A stretch of 64,000 bases of DNA from Rotaria sordida (Eukaryota; Rotifera; Eurotatoria; Philodinida; Philodinidae): contig CAJNOL010000184.1 of assembly GCA_905250125.1 (NCBI GenBank), positions 1-64,000 of the forward strand, read 5' to 3'. Within the stretch, counting starts at the first letter, position 1, and the number at the start of each line of letters is the position of its first letter. The notes beneath the pieces are model-generated. The model worked only from the letters and a program-made list of their open reading frames with translations, ran no database searches and was not told where the DNA came from. Shown here in pieces: positions 49,627 through 62,424 of the stretch. Position numbers and translations under genes: made by a program.

Positions 49627-52568
49627 TTAGAACCTTGTAATCTTTATACAAGTTTGAGCTGCAATTCTCTTTTGATTCCATTCTGTCCATTCTTCTGATG
49701 ATAAATCATCGGGTTCAGTTTCAGGTTCTTGTACCCATCCTCGTCGTTGTGCTATTTCAAATAGAATAAAGACAAATGCTAACATAGCATAAGCAACAGT
49801 GAATCTCCATCCGTCATCAGTTGCTCGATAAAGAATTCCTACATTTGATGCATGTATTAAACCAAAAAAAGACAGAAGACCAGCAAGTAATGACCAAATA
49901 GCAGCTCGAATAAATTTTCGATCAATCATATATATCATAATAACAGTAAGAAAAATACATTGTAGAAGACTACCACCAGCAAAATTGTTAAGACCACTAT
50001 AAGAAAACTCCGTTATGTGGGATGTTATATTTTCTGTAAAGCTAATATTAGGTATTGTAAAACTAGAATAAGCAGATGAAACACCATTAATTATAGTCGC
50101 TCGTGACCAATCAGCTATGGCAGGCATGATACCAAGAAGAAAAGCTGGATAAAGACGTGGTGGCGTAATAGCAAGAGTTTCGGTACAAATAAAAAGACCA
50201 ATAAAGATCTATAATTTTTTAAAAAAGTATACTAATAATTTGATTATTGATTCTATTAATTCAGTCGAAAGTTACTTAGAATTAAATGAATTAATTGGGG
50301 AATTCTTATTGTCATTAAAAGAGCTTTTCTTTTTTTTTTATACTGCATAATACGAGTTATTGAATGTTTACTTTTATAAATCATAGATAAAAACAGAAGA
50401 ATATTCTTTGTAGTAGAAGAACTGAATTTAATCCAAAATTCTAGAAAAAAAAAAGAATTTTTAAATCCATCATTCTTATTTTATAATTGTCAATTAGGTG
50501 TGCACAAAATTCGGTCATTTTAAATTAATTAATAAAAGCAAGTAGAAGCAGACAAAAAGAAAGAATTCCAGGCTTGGCTAGGACAGATCTATACACAGTA
50601 GAATAAATGATTCAGAAATCGAAGATTTTCAGACATTTTAAAAAAACCTCAACAATGTTCAGAAATACTCGAATCCGAACTAAACGAAACTTTAGAATAC
50701 TTCGATGATTGCCCATATATCTCAAGAAACACTTGGACAATTTCCTCAAATACTCAACACTGTCTGAACTAATTAGATTGTTTTCGAATCCGAACACTAA
50801 ACAAGAGTTCAAATTTAGTGCATGCCTATTATCTATGATATTGCCATAACGAATTTATCATTTAAACTTAGGTGTACAATAATAAAACTATTACTCAGAA
50901 ATTTTACACCAAAACAAATCCTCTGACGTATCATATATCAAATTTCTTCATTTACAATGTCTCATATTACATCATCATATCACTCTTTTTGTATAGAAGC
51001 TTTTAAAGATATATTGAATATATGATATAACTCACAATAACTGGATTTACAGCAACAATAGCAATAATTCTAAGAAAAAGAGCAATAATACCAAAAAAAC
51101 ATAATGGAACATAAATAAGACAGTTGATTATAGAATAAGATTGTCTTGCACCCATTTTTTTAAATGCTGGATGACCAATATATGCTAAGCACGGTAGCAA
51201 AAGAAAAACAAAATAATACAACATATTTCAAATAAATGTATGATAAATACAATATGACTTACTTGTCATACCAAGAAAAGATCCAAAAAAACTTGCAATT
51301 ATAGTACCCATTCCATCAGCAAACATTGATTCACGAGTTGGATATAAATCTCCACCTCTTTTTGCTGATTCAACACATTGTATAGTACCAACAGCAACTG
51401 AAATAGCTGTAGGAATTGTTATCGATAAAAATGGACCAATTTGATTCATATGTGTAAATACAGCTTTAGCTGTAAATGCTGGTGCATAAGCTTTGATTAC
51501 AAGTGTTGCATTACGTACATCTTCACCTTTATTAAGTGATGTTGCCCAACCAAGACCAGTTCCAATGACTAGAGCTACGGCAGCTACAGGAAATGGACCA
51601 ACTTTAACTAAATGAAAGAGGAAATATAAAATAAATAATAAATAATAAATCATAGATTTTTTTGTTTTTTTTTATAATATATACTTCCACTAAAATAACC
51701 AATCATAACAATGGCAAACGGAACAAAAGATACAATGGGTGTAGCAGCTATAGGTAAGTATTGATTTAATGCTAAATAAGTAAATCCAAGTGCTGAAAGA
51801 GATGAAAGTAGTGCAACACCAGGTGTATTACGTCGAATAAATTCACCGAAGAGACATAACGAAAGAATAATAATACCAGTTATAAAATTACTTGCTAATG
51901 CTACATACCAAGCACGTTCTTGACATGAACGCTTATCAGAATTATTATTTTCTTGTATACAATCATAATAAATAGGAAATATAATACCAAATACAAATGC
52001 ATCTAATAATATTCAAAAAAATATAAATACAAGAAACAAAATTTTATTACATGCTCCTGGTGTATTAATTCCATATGGCATTGCACATATGTCATCTCGT
52101 TTTTCTTTATAGGCTAATTTTCGAGCCATATAAACATAATAGAAATTACCCCATACCATAGCCAATGATACTCTAAGAACAACAAATAAAAAAGAAATCA
52201 TCAAATCATTTATATTTTATCAATTATTTTTACCCTGGTAAAATTTTTCCATAAACAATATCACTATCAAGAACAGACAAAAGACTAAGAATAATTGTCA
52301 ATAATGTCGCCATATTGTCAATAAATAAAGCGACTAGACCATCAATATCGCCTTTTGTAAATATAGGATATGTTGGATTTCTTCGAAAAGCATCTCGCCA
52401 TTCGCCAGGTTGAAATGTACATAATTTGCGTATTGATTTCCTCAATCCATGCCAATGTTGTTCGAAAAAAAGATGAATTTTATCATTTCTATTCAATACA
52501 ACAATATTGTCTTCTGATGAATTATGCATCGACACTTTATGTTCCATGGATGAAGGACTCGTAGACAT
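49627..52568 (-). CDS. NCS2-type nucleobase/xanthine-uracil-like permease, 6 exons
   Basis: Minus-strand exons: 52234-52568, 52051-52172, 51685-52002, 51263-51607, 51036-51184 and 49627-50208, phase consistent, about 616 aa. After a 65-residue polar N-terminus (MSTSPSSMEHKVSMHNSSED) comes FTKGDIDGLVALFIDNMATL, then ICAMPYGINTPGAYAFVFGI, typical of the first half of NCS2 carriers. Later parts are FVPFAIVMIGYFSG, VGPFPVAAVALVIGTGLGWA, SITIPTAISVAVGTIQCVES, FADGMGTIIASFFGSFLGMT and YIGHPAFKKMGARQSYS, which fit the xanthine/uracil permease pattern (SVGT..., F.DG.GT). About 12-14 helices are visible. It would carry purines, pyrimidines or a similar solute across the plasma membrane; the substrate is unknown. 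The sequence does not look like the usual animal SLC23 ascorbate carriers. The tail is acidic, EPETEPDDLSSEEWTEW. Confidence 0.8.
50495..50828. mobile_element. Possible hAT-like MITE in intron 5 of the permease gene
   Basis: The left end TAGGTGTGCACAAAATTCGG and the inverse of the right end (TAGGCATGCACTAAATTTGAA) agree over most of the first 17 bases. The left flank TTGTCAAT and right flank TTATCTAT are only partly alike, so the 8-bp duplication expected for hAT is degenerate or absent. About 334 bp, no coding frame. Confidence 0.5.
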
Positions 52569-52729
52569 AAACCTGTGTCAAAAATAACTACAGACTGAGA
52601 ATAAATATGTACCTTTTATAATAAGATGGAAAAAGTAAAATAAAGCTGTACTTCTTTATTTGTGTTACTCTTTCATAGTCTCTTACGAATATAAAGATTA
52701 TATTGATAATATATGTTTCTATTTTTTGA

Positions 52730-53607
52730 GACCATAGACGTGTTCCACAAGAAAGTTGATCCAGTCTATCTTGAGAATAGCTGAACCTATCGAATTGTCC
52801 TTTGGTTTATAAGGATTTTTCTCGACGTGCTCTTTCTTTTTGTCTCCAGAAAGTTTTTTCCAAAGTGCTCGGAAGTTGGATTTCCACAAAAAAAACAATG
52901 GTTTTTTACCTGTAGGTGATAAAAAATGAGTTTTTGGAAAAACTGATAGTTGAAAAAAGTTTTTAATATGATATTCGGATTCCTCATCGAAAGACAAACA
53001 TTTTAAAAAACATTCGAGTCTATAAAACAAAATTTTAATTTTAAGGTTTAATTCCAAGTTTTTAAAACGTTACCTTTTTTTCACTTAAAATAGCTCAACA
53101 TAGGCAGATGATAGAAAGTTAATTCGAACGTCAATCGATAAAAAATTCAAAACTGAACAAAAATAGAGATTAATCTCTATTTTTGTTCAGTTTTGAATTC
53201 TCTATCGATTAACGTTCGAATCAACTTTCTATCATCTGCCTATGTTGGGCTATATTAAGTGAAAACAAAGTGACGGTTTAAAAACTTGGATTTAAACCTT
53301 AAAATTAAAATTTTGCTTTATAGACTCGAATGTTTTTTAAAATGTTCAGCTTTCGACACTGCATCCGAATATCATATTAAAAACTTTTTTTTCAACTGTC
53401 AGTTTTTCCAAAAACTCATTTCTCTCATCGGCTATAGGTAAAAAACCATGGTTTTTGTGGAAATTCAACTTCCGAGCATTTTGGAGAAAACTTTCTGAAG
53501 ACAAAAAGAAAGAGCACATCGAGAAATCCTTATAAATAACAGGATAACTCGATATATTCAGTCATTCTCAAGATAGTTTTTTCATAGAACACACCTATTC
53601 TGTTCGT
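52730..53607. repeat. Inverted repeat J upstream of the permease gene (axis near 53170)
   Basis: The centre reads AAAAATAGAGATTAATCTCT followed by ATTTTT, a perfect palindrome with no loop. From there long similar arms extend: TAGGCAGATGATAGAAAGTT (53101) against AACTTTCTATCATCTGCCTA (53224), and GTCTATCTTGAGAATAGCTGA (52765) against the complement near 53560-53580. The outer end is about 160 bp from the permease start codon. Confidence 0.9.
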
Positions 53608-55830
53608 GTTTCAATACAGAAAATGTAAAACACTATTGGAAAGATACAACGATGACATTCTCTCTCACAAAAAAAAGAAACTGCGAAGTTTTATTGCCCT
53701 CAGAAGAAGTCATAAGGTATTAGTATGTCATGAAAAACAATATTTCAACTGATTTTTTTTCAATAAGAAACAATCAGGAAAGAAAAACAATGAGAAAATA
53801 TTTCATTACTTTCTATACGAATCTATCTATATATATATTCGTATTGAAAAGACTCAAAATCGTAATAATAATTGTCTTCATATACTAACCTGACGATAGG
53901 TATTTCAGTTTAAAATATTGTTTATATTATGTTTTCTTCAATTACTCATGTTTTTGATCAAATCAAGAGCGCTAATTATAACCACTTATCATTAAAAAAA
54001 AAGCGATATCTTCTACACATCTGTCTCGGTAATTAATTTTACAGGTAAGATAATTTTTATGTCGTCGTCGATATTTTTTTTTGATGAGTTTTTTATCAAG
54101 CTCATAAAATCAATAAATGCCTCAATTTCATCTTTCACTATTTCTATATTTGCTTCAATCAATGTAAAGAAAAAACAAAGGAAATGTGATTAATATTTAA
54201 CATAGTCAGCTCAGATTGAAAACACTTCCTATAGAATACGAAATACTTAATGTATCATATTTATGTTGTCATTTAACATAAAATTTACTAACAAACATAA
54301 TTATCTACTGTATAGTACCGTTATATAAATATTAAATTAGTGAAGGGACTGTTTCTTCTCAACTTACCTTCTTTTTTTTTGAGTAAGCCTAATAATATAT
54401 CATGTAAACAACACAAGATTTACCTTTTATTTTGAACATAGTTTTCAAAAAAATGTCTGGCATAGAAATTGATGATTAAAATGCAATTCTTATTTATTAA
54501 TATGCTAAGTTCTTGTTCATTTACTTTTGTTTTTGTTGTTTATTTCTTTTTTATAAATATATTTGAAGAAGTAAATTCATAATGTTTTACAAACGTACTT
54601 TAATTGTTTTTATATAAAGAAAAAGATTGAATCATTTAAAAAGAAAAAGTTATATGGATAAAATAATGGATTTTTATACAGTCATCGAAATATTTTTTGT
54701 TAACATAATGAAATTATACTTTGCTGATTTATCTCAATCAAGAGTCTTGCTTTCTCCTTCCGAAAAGAATGTCAATTTTAATCAAATTCATTGGTTTTTA
54801 GAACTTATAGTTCGTTAGATAGAGTAAAATTTCTACCCTCAAATGTACTATAGTTTATTGGTTTTATGATGAAATTTAAGAAAATGGCATAGATTTTTCT
54901 GAATCCTCACACAGAAGAAAATAACGTTTTTTCTAAAAACTTTGATTTTTAAAGTCTTTCAAGTTTCTCTGTTCATTTTTGGCAATAATGGACATGACTA
55001 TCATGCATCATCAAATATAATAAGTGAATAAAAAATACTTGAACATGAAAAATCACAGAATGGAATAAAAGTACTTAACTTTGACTTATAACTAAATCTA
55101 TGTTGACAGAGAAAATAACCAAAGATTTTTTACTATTATTCCACTAATGCAAAATAGGCTATGAATCACTGGGCTTACTATTTTGTTTTTATTAAATTTT
55201 TCTTTATCACATTTTCAACTAGACTTTATTTTAAAACTTGAATGCCTAAAAACAAGTATCTAACTATTCTTTCATAACTTCCTATATTTCAGAAACCTTT
55301 ATATGAAAGAATATGTAATATATATGTATACGAATGCATGTTATATAAACCATATGATATATCAATTCCAAATAGATAGTTGATAGGATATTTTATATTT
55401 TGCATAACTAAAACTCATTGATAAAACTAGCATTTTTAAGAATATAAGAAAAACCTTGTATTATCTTTACTCTAGAACGAAAATAGTGTTCGATTTCAAA
55501 TCATTTTATATTCGTCATTCACTCATGCAGTAAACATACAATATGAATAGACAAAAATGTAAATGAGTGACATATTTTCTTTTGTTTTTTTAACATTTGA
55601 TCTTTAAAATATTTATATTGGAAGTCAAAAAAAACCATTGTCATTCTTTCAGAAAATTAATTCTAAAGTAGGAGAAATATTTCAAATAATATGCAAGTTT
55701 AAATAAACATTTTATTTGATTTATTAATCTTCAAATGATTAATCTGTTCGATGAAAATTGTCTATAATTCTCCATAATTTAAAACATTCTCTTGTATCAT
55801 CTAATTCTTGATTTTCCATCTATATTAATA
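53608..55830. other. Gene-free stretch
   Basis: AT-rich with random short frames. Nothing recognised. Confidence 0.5.
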
Positions 55831-56682
55831 AATGGTGCAAAAGTCTTTGGAAATATATAAAACTCTGGTAGACCATATTGCCAACTTCTAAACTAATGAG
55901 ATGTTTTTTTTTGTTAGAAAGAGTAACATTTGAACTACAGTTTTTTCTTGCTCCACATATTTTTCCAGACTGAATCCGAGAAGGAGGAGACGTCAAAAAC
56001 AAAACACCTCTAAAAAAAAGTTCTTGCAACTTCACCATCGCGCAGCATCATTTTTCTATCTTCTGTTAAATTTTTTATATCAGAAGTGAAATGGAAAAAT
56101 GTATTTAATGATGTTTTTTAGCGTAAAGAGTGCTCTTTCTAATGGACCATTTTGAAATAATAAAAAATATTTTTTAAATTGATTTTGTTTTTGCTAAGTT
56201 TCTGCTACCTGGCAAATTTCGAACAAATAATACACAAAGAATTCAGTTCATGTATGGTTTCTGGAGATTGTGGCTGATGTCCTTTCAAACTGTTCGTTCT
56301 TGCAAAACTCTATTTTATAAAAAAACAAAATTTCAATTTCCAATTTTTTTTTATTAAAGAGTTGAGAACGGATCTAAAAGTTTTACCAAAGCTAACACCG
56401 ATTGTGCAACATTACGGTGAATTTTTTTATTAGAATTTGGTTCCTGTAGCTCAAAATAATTAAGAAATAGAATCTTTTCAAGTTGTAAAAAACTTTCCCT
56501 ACAGACGTTTATCTGTTTTCTTGGCTTTTTCTTCCTTTTAGATCCGTTCTGAGAAAATGTCTTGCACAAAATTTGTAGTTCAGACATTATTCTTTTCAAC
56601 AAAAAGGTTTCATTGATTTAGAAGTTGGCAATATGAGGTAATAGAGTTTGACATTTTTCCAAAGACTTTTGCATCATTCATT
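55831..56682. repeat. Inverted repeat K with TGCAAAAGTCTTTGG ends
   Basis: The left end TGGTGCAAAAGTCTTTGGAAA (55833) is the inverse of the right end near 56655-56675. ATATTGCCAACTTCTAAACTAATGAG (55876) pairs with the complement of 56610-56635. TTTGAACTACAG pairs with 56570-56582. The axis is near 56260. The ends recall mariner-type termini in style only. Confidence 0.8.
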
Positions 56683-57464
56683 ATATTGAACATTGTATGT
56701 AAAAAGAAACATCCATTTCATAATTATTAAGTCTTTATAAAAGAAAAAGAAAAGAATAAACGTTCAGCATTGTTTTTGTTTTGTCTTCGTTTTTCCTTAT
56801 TGATTCATTTCTTGTCTAGCGGGAAATTATATACTAATCAACAAAAATTGTATGTGTACGTTGTCAAACATTAGAAAATATATAGTTATTTTGTGTCATA
56901 GTATTTTTGTTTATCATTCTCAACAATATTATCATCATTGATTTTGAATCTATCAATCAATGTCATGTATAGATAATTGTAATCAATACAAAATTCAGTG
57001 AATTAATTTTCAAGTAAAGCATATTTTGATTTAAGATTATAATGAACAGTTGATTTAAAATATTTAAAAATATTAATATTTATAAAATCGTGTTAGGAAA
57101 ATCTTTTAATACTTTAAATCGATCAGTTTTTATTTCGTTTGTTCATTCGAGATGAAAATCTAACTAGATTTTCTAGTTGATTAATGTAAGATTTTAAGTA
57201 GTGATTCTTTATGTTTTGAAAGAAATACATGATTAAATAAGTTTCTCTTTATATCTCTTATTATCGATTCTGAATATTCGTTATCTATAATTTATCATCA
57301 TAAGGAACTCAATTTTAAATAATTGTATTTAAAAAAATATATATATATATTTGATATGATATGATATGCAATAATAATTTAAATTTCATAAGATTGTTGA
57401 ATCCATCATTTTATTTTAAAAGGTTATTGTCTTCAAAGTTAAAATCTTTTAATAAAAGTTAAGT
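56683..57464. other. Gene-free stretch
   Basis: Downstream of the small minus-strand gene. AT-rich with a GATAT pentanucleotide tract near 57354-57370; nothing else recognised. Confidence 0.5.
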
Positions 57465-57776
57465 CTATTCAACTTGAACTGCTGATTGATGTCGATGACG
57501 ACGATTTTTATGATATTTTTCTATCATAGCATCAATATCTCGACCATTACCAAGTATGAAATTTCGATAAATATATAAGACAATATCATTATTGGATACA
57601 GAAGCCAGATTAGGATCAGTACGCATTATTTTGTAAAGCTCATAAAGTTGTTGATTGTTTATTGGTGATTTGTTTTCATTGACATCATTTGATTTTTCAA
57701 GCGATGGATCAGCTTGAACAATAACGGCGACATATAGAACAAAACCGATAATGCTGATATTAAGCAAGGCAACCAT
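57465..57776 (-). CDS. Small secreted protein, unknown (103 aa, single exon)
   Basis: The frame starts MVALLNISIIGFVLYVAVIV followed by QADPS, a signal peptide with a plausible cleavage after QA. The mature part is hydrophilic: NNQQLYELYKIMRTDPNLAS, VSNNDIVLYIYRNFILGNGR, then DIDAMIEKYHKNRRHRHQ. There are no cysteines. The GNGR and KNRRHRH basic sites could be processing points but no known peptide motif is present. Upstream lies inverted repeat L, whose arm begins about 50 bp from the start codon. Confidence 0.6.
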   Translation of the reverse strand: MVALLNISIIGFVLYVAVIVQADPSLEKSNDVNENKSPINNQQLYELYKIMRTDPNLASVSNNDIVLYIYRNFILGNGRDIDAMIEKYHKNRRHRHQSAVQVE

Positions 57777-57824
57777 GATGTGTATAAGATTAGATTAAAC
57801 CAGATTAATATATCTCAAAAATAA

Positions 57825-58820
57825 CCAGAAAAATACTTAGGATATACCAAAAGTAGCATCATCATTATCATATTTTCATACAAAAAGCTTAAAGAAATTT
57901 TCTTGCTTTATGTATTGATAGAGAAAACGACCGTCTATTTTTCTATGCTATTAGATCATTATTGAACTAATATCGTAATAATAAAATTACGATAAGAAAT
58001 GTTTTTTCTGTAAAATGTGACGGTTGTACTAATCATATCAGACAAAAAAAAGTCGAGTATTTTCTGAATAGCTTCTCATAAGAACAAGATAGAGACCTGT
58101 AATTTTCACCATTCGAAAGAGGAGATGAAGCTGTATCGAATCGTATATTATGGGTTATCCAAATATGTTGTCTGACATTTGTTTAATCAATTTTCTAAGT
58201 GTGAAAAAAATGGTTTCTTATTAAAAAGCAAACAGCTAAAACACATTTTTTTTTTACAGAAGTTGCTAGAAAAACCAATTACAGCTTTAACTAGAATACC
58301 TATGATTCCTGAAAAATTAATTTCAAACATATCAATCTTATGTAGTTTTATAGATCTTCCATTGATGATTTGAATGCACACCTGATAATGAAAAATTCGC
58401 TGTACACAGCTCACAAAATAGATTTATTTTCAAAGAAGTCGATTGAAAGCCTCAAAAGAAAAAAATCAGACCGAGAAACGCTGAAGCATACAATTCGATG
58501 CATTTTCATCTCTTCTTTCGAACGGTGAAAAGTGCAGCTCTCTATCTTGTTCCTATGAAAAGTTATTCAAAAAAACAAAAAATACTCACTTGGCCTTTTT
58601 TTTTCAAACAACATTAGTACAACCATCACATTTTACAGAAAAACACATTTCTTATCATAATTTTATTATTACAATATTAGTTCAATAATGATCCAATAGC
58701 ATAGAAAAATAGACGGTCGTTTTCTCTATCACTATATAAAGAAAGAAAATTTCTTCAAGCTTTCTATATGGAAATAAAATAATGACGACACTACTTTTGG
58801 TATACCCTAAGTATATTATT
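57825..58820. repeat. Inverted repeat L (about 1 kb, axis near 58315)
   Basis: TACTTAGGATATACCAAAAGTAG (57834) pairs with the complement near 58790-58815. GAGAAAACGACCGTCTATTTTTCTATGCTA (57921) pairs with the complement of 58702-58732. AATGTGACGGTTGTACTAAT (58015) pairs with the complement near 58613-58635. The arms are closely similar over nearly all their length. Confidence 0.9.
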
Positions 58821-58854
58821 ATAAAAGATCGATTATAAATAGTCAAAAATAACG

Positions 58855-59755
58855 GGTGATCGGAAAGTTTGTAGACAATATTTATGTTCACTTTTGAGCC
58901 ACTAGAAAGTATTTCCGACGAGTTAAAAGTTATGAGTTAGAACCAAAATTTTGTGCTTTTTTTAAATAACGATTTAGAAATTTTGTGTCAATTTTTATTC
59001 GAGAGTAATAAAATTATCTTTGAAAAGCTCAAAAAATTAATTTGTATGAAACTAATACGTCGACATTTCCGGTGAACATGTTTGTTCATTTTGACCTGTT
59101 TGAAAACATTTCAGACAAACCAAAAACAATAGATGCCGACCAGAACTTGAAATGTTATATCTATTTTTTGGTTCAAGAATAGTGAAGGACTTTTGGAAAG
59201 ACCTGACAATGGCGAGAGCTAACAGGTTTTTATTTACCCTACAAATGTCTCTTCGAACACGATAAAAATTATCGAAGCCGGTCATTTTGTAGAGTAGATA
59301 TTTCTTTAGAAAAATATAGTATTGAACTATGCTATAGCTTTTACCTAAATAAAGCTACAAAGATTTTTTCAACAGCTTCTATCAACGTAAAACGATTGTC
59401 AATTTTTCAAAAAGGAGTATTTAGAAAAAACGAAAATTGGGGTACCTTATCCAAAAACAAAGTACATTTCTTAGGGTAGCTTTTAATCTACAAGTTGATA
59501 TATAAATAAAGATCCCAACTTTTAGTTTCGAATAGCAATATTGAAAATACAAAAATATGCATTAATATTGTTCGTCGAAACTAATTTTTTAGACTTTTCA
59601 AAGATTATTTTAGTACTTTCAAACAAAAACTGAGACAAAACTTCTTAGCCTATATTCGAAAAAAGCACCGAGTTCTAGTTCTAACTCATCGAAAATACTT
59701 TCTAGTGACTCAAAAATGAACATATATCTTGTCTACAAACTTTCCGATCACTTGT
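58855..59755. mobile_element. Inverted repeat M with GTGATCGGAAAGTTTGTAGACA ends
   Basis: The left end GTGATCGGAAAGTTTGTAGACA (58857) is the inverse of the right end (TGTCTACAAACTTTCCGATCAC, near 59732-59753). TTTTGAGCCACTAGAAAGTATTT (58893) pairs with the complement of 59695-59720. TTAAAAGTTATGAGTTAGAAC is followed by looser pairing. The axis is near 59305. A partial relative lies at 14575-14960. It lies about 35 bp from repeat L. No coding capacity was recognised. Confidence 0.85.
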
Positions 59756-61357
59756 TATACATTAGATAAAGTTATTATGCTATGTTAGCATACCGGATAT
59801 TAAAATAATAATATTATAATGAATCAAAATGACTCTTTCTTTATCATTATATATTCAAATCGAATGAAATCTGATATATCTTACCAGTCGAGTATTTAGA
59901 AAAATGACTGGACTTGATCTATATGCATTAAGACAGTAGTTAATAGAAAATGTGTTTCTATAAAATAACATACTATTGGAGATTTTTATCAACACTCGAT
60001 TTGCGTTATATATGTGTGAAAAGAATCGAGAAAAAGAAAAGAAATGTTCGGATTTATTAACACGACATAAAGAGCTTTTTAGATTTTATTAATATATCTA
60101 CTTAATAGTTAATGAAAAAAAAGACAATCTTGTTTTATCTAAGTAAAAAACCAATCTATAAAAAAGAAAGATTGCTTACTCATCATCGCGTGATTTTGAT
60201 AAGTAGATTTTTTCTTTTTTTTTATCTTACTTCTATTTTTTTTCCAATACTTGTCAATCAAAACTAAATATAAGATACTTCAAACTTCTATATCTTTGAT
60301 AAACTCAATAAGAAAAGAACATGCAAGCGTGTCAACATCCGGCTTCATGTATCCTTTTATAATTCTTTTTTTTTTATGTTGTTCTTTTCCTTTTGTCTAT
60401 TGATTTCCGAACAAAATATTCATATTATATTAAAAAGAAAATACAGACTTTCGTATTTGTCGTCAACGCTCTTGTCATAATCAAATTTCATATATACTCT
60501 AATAAAACTATCAAAAATACGATAGAAAATGAACATACAAACAAAAGACAATAAAAAGACTAAATATGAGTTTTTATTTTATTATCAAATATGTTTCTAA
60601 GAATTGTTCTGACAGAATTATTGCAATCAATGATATAAAGAAATATGATGTGATGTGCCTATACGACTACTTCCGCTTTTATTCTTATCTATTGTTAACG
60701 TTGTCAGTCAATAAATGAGTTTGTTTTCTGATGCTCAAACTGGTAATCACATACTTGACAAAAATACAATAATCAATGGAAATATATTCGACTCTATACT
60801 TTTAATTCTTATATATAACAATTTTGATTTAGAATAATATGATTCATAAGATAACTTTTTTTTTCTTATCACTATTGGTAGATTTATGCTTGGTTTTGTA
60901 TGACATATATAACACAATATGTAAAAGATTTGTAATTTTGGCATATTTCTAGAAAAATAAAGTGAGAAAAATGTAAAAGTCTAAAGACTAATGGATAATC
61001 AAACTGATTCATTTTAATTTGAATTCTTAATTTTATGCATAGCCAAAATTTGAAATATTTTTTACCTACCTGTTGCAGATAATTGATCGTTGTTGAAGAA
61101 CAAAGAGTTCTTATTATCAAGGAAAAAAAATTTTTTATGCTATCGAATAATACTATACTTTTCTTTTTAGAGAACTCATTTGTTTCTAATTTTAGTACTA
61201 TACTTCTAGGTGTAATCATAGTTTTATGTGAACAACAACTTAAAATACTTTTAAAGTACCAGAAAAGCAAAGAAAAAAATTATTCAAATAAATTACTTAG
61301 CAGCTCTTTAGATAGTATAGAAAAGGTTATAGAGTAAGAATGTTTAATTTTGATAGA

Positions 61358-61390
<33 letters not shown>

Positions 61391-61639
61391 AGGCCAATCT
61401 CGTATTGACCTAATTCAATCCTGGATTCGTCTAGTTCAAATCAGCCCAATTCCCATTAGGCCTAGGCGAATTAAGAATTGAACTAAGCCAATATAAAATT
61501 AGCTTGATCCGAGATTTGCTAATGAAGTATATATAAACGTGTTCAACTCAGTCTGATACTTCAATACTTATCTGCTCGTGTAGCTTCAGACAGATATGAG
61601 AAAAATGTTTTTTTTTTACTAGTTATAATGCATATATAA
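59756..61639. other. Gene-free stretch
   Basis: AT-rich. A (TA)n microsatellite lies at about 61358-61385, followed by a GC-richer patch (61390-61520) with GGCCTAGGC and several CCAATT/AATTGG phrases. No gene recognised; frames at 60747-61337 overlap on both strands and look random. Confidence 0.45.
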
Positions 61640-62180
61640 TACTAATGATCTGTTATTGTTTGAGTTCTATGTCTCACTAGGAACTGATATTGTCAAGTGT
61701 TTTCTTATAATTAGTTTTGTTAAATGTATTTCGCATTTAATTTGTTAACATATATGAATTGTTACTAAGAAAATTACAACCAGAAGAAATATCACCAACA
61801 AAGTTTTATTATCAAACAGATAATCAAGAAGTACAGATAACTTATACTATTTTGTGTGGTATTTACAGAGAAGTTATTAATGATTTTTATAAGATGCCAA
61901 GATTGCACATGTTTTTTTTTTTCGCTCTGTGCCATCTGAACTTGAGTGAATATCCTATTCGTAAATATACATTGTGATAAATTAACTGTACTGCTTGATT
62001 AAATATTTGATTATAAAACTTTGTTGTCGATACTTTATGTTGTTTTAAGTTTTTTGTAACCATTAGTGTCTGCTAGTAAACAAGATGCAAAATACATTTA
62101 ATAATATGAATATAAGGAAGCACTTGACAACTCTTGATTCTAGTGAGACATAGAATTCAAACATGAATAGTTCATTAGTA
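61640..62180. repeat. Inverted repeat N with an open frame in its loop
   Basis: TACTAATGATCTGTTATTGTTTGAGTTCTATGTCTCACTAG (61640) is inverted at about 62140-62180. ATTGTCAAGTGTTTTCTTATA (61690) pairs with the complement near 62113-62133. AAATGTATTTCGCAT pairs with the complement near 62083-62097. The loop, about 61750-62075, holds a 72-codon frame (61759-61977) with coding-like composition (KLQPEEISPTKFYYQTDNQE) of unknown origin. Confidence 0.75.
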
Positions 62181-62424
62181 TTAAAGATGGTATTCAAGGG
62201 TGTTCCAGGGTCGGTAAGATTGGGATGGAGAATCGATGATTCAGGGGATCGATTAGAAATTTTTATTAAAATTGATCAGATTCGGAGAGGGAGGTCGAGC
62301 GGTTTTTTGAGAATTGACGAGCAAATAAAAGAATAAAACGCTAGAACTTCGCTAGAAAAAAATCGAAAATTTCTCAAGATTGAGGGGTGACTCCCCCTTC
62401 GACTAGGACATCTCTGAAGGTACC

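Noticed and set aside
52719-53057. 112-codon minus frame upstream of the permease
   Set aside because: It lies entirely in one arm of palindrome J and has no supporting splice or protein features.
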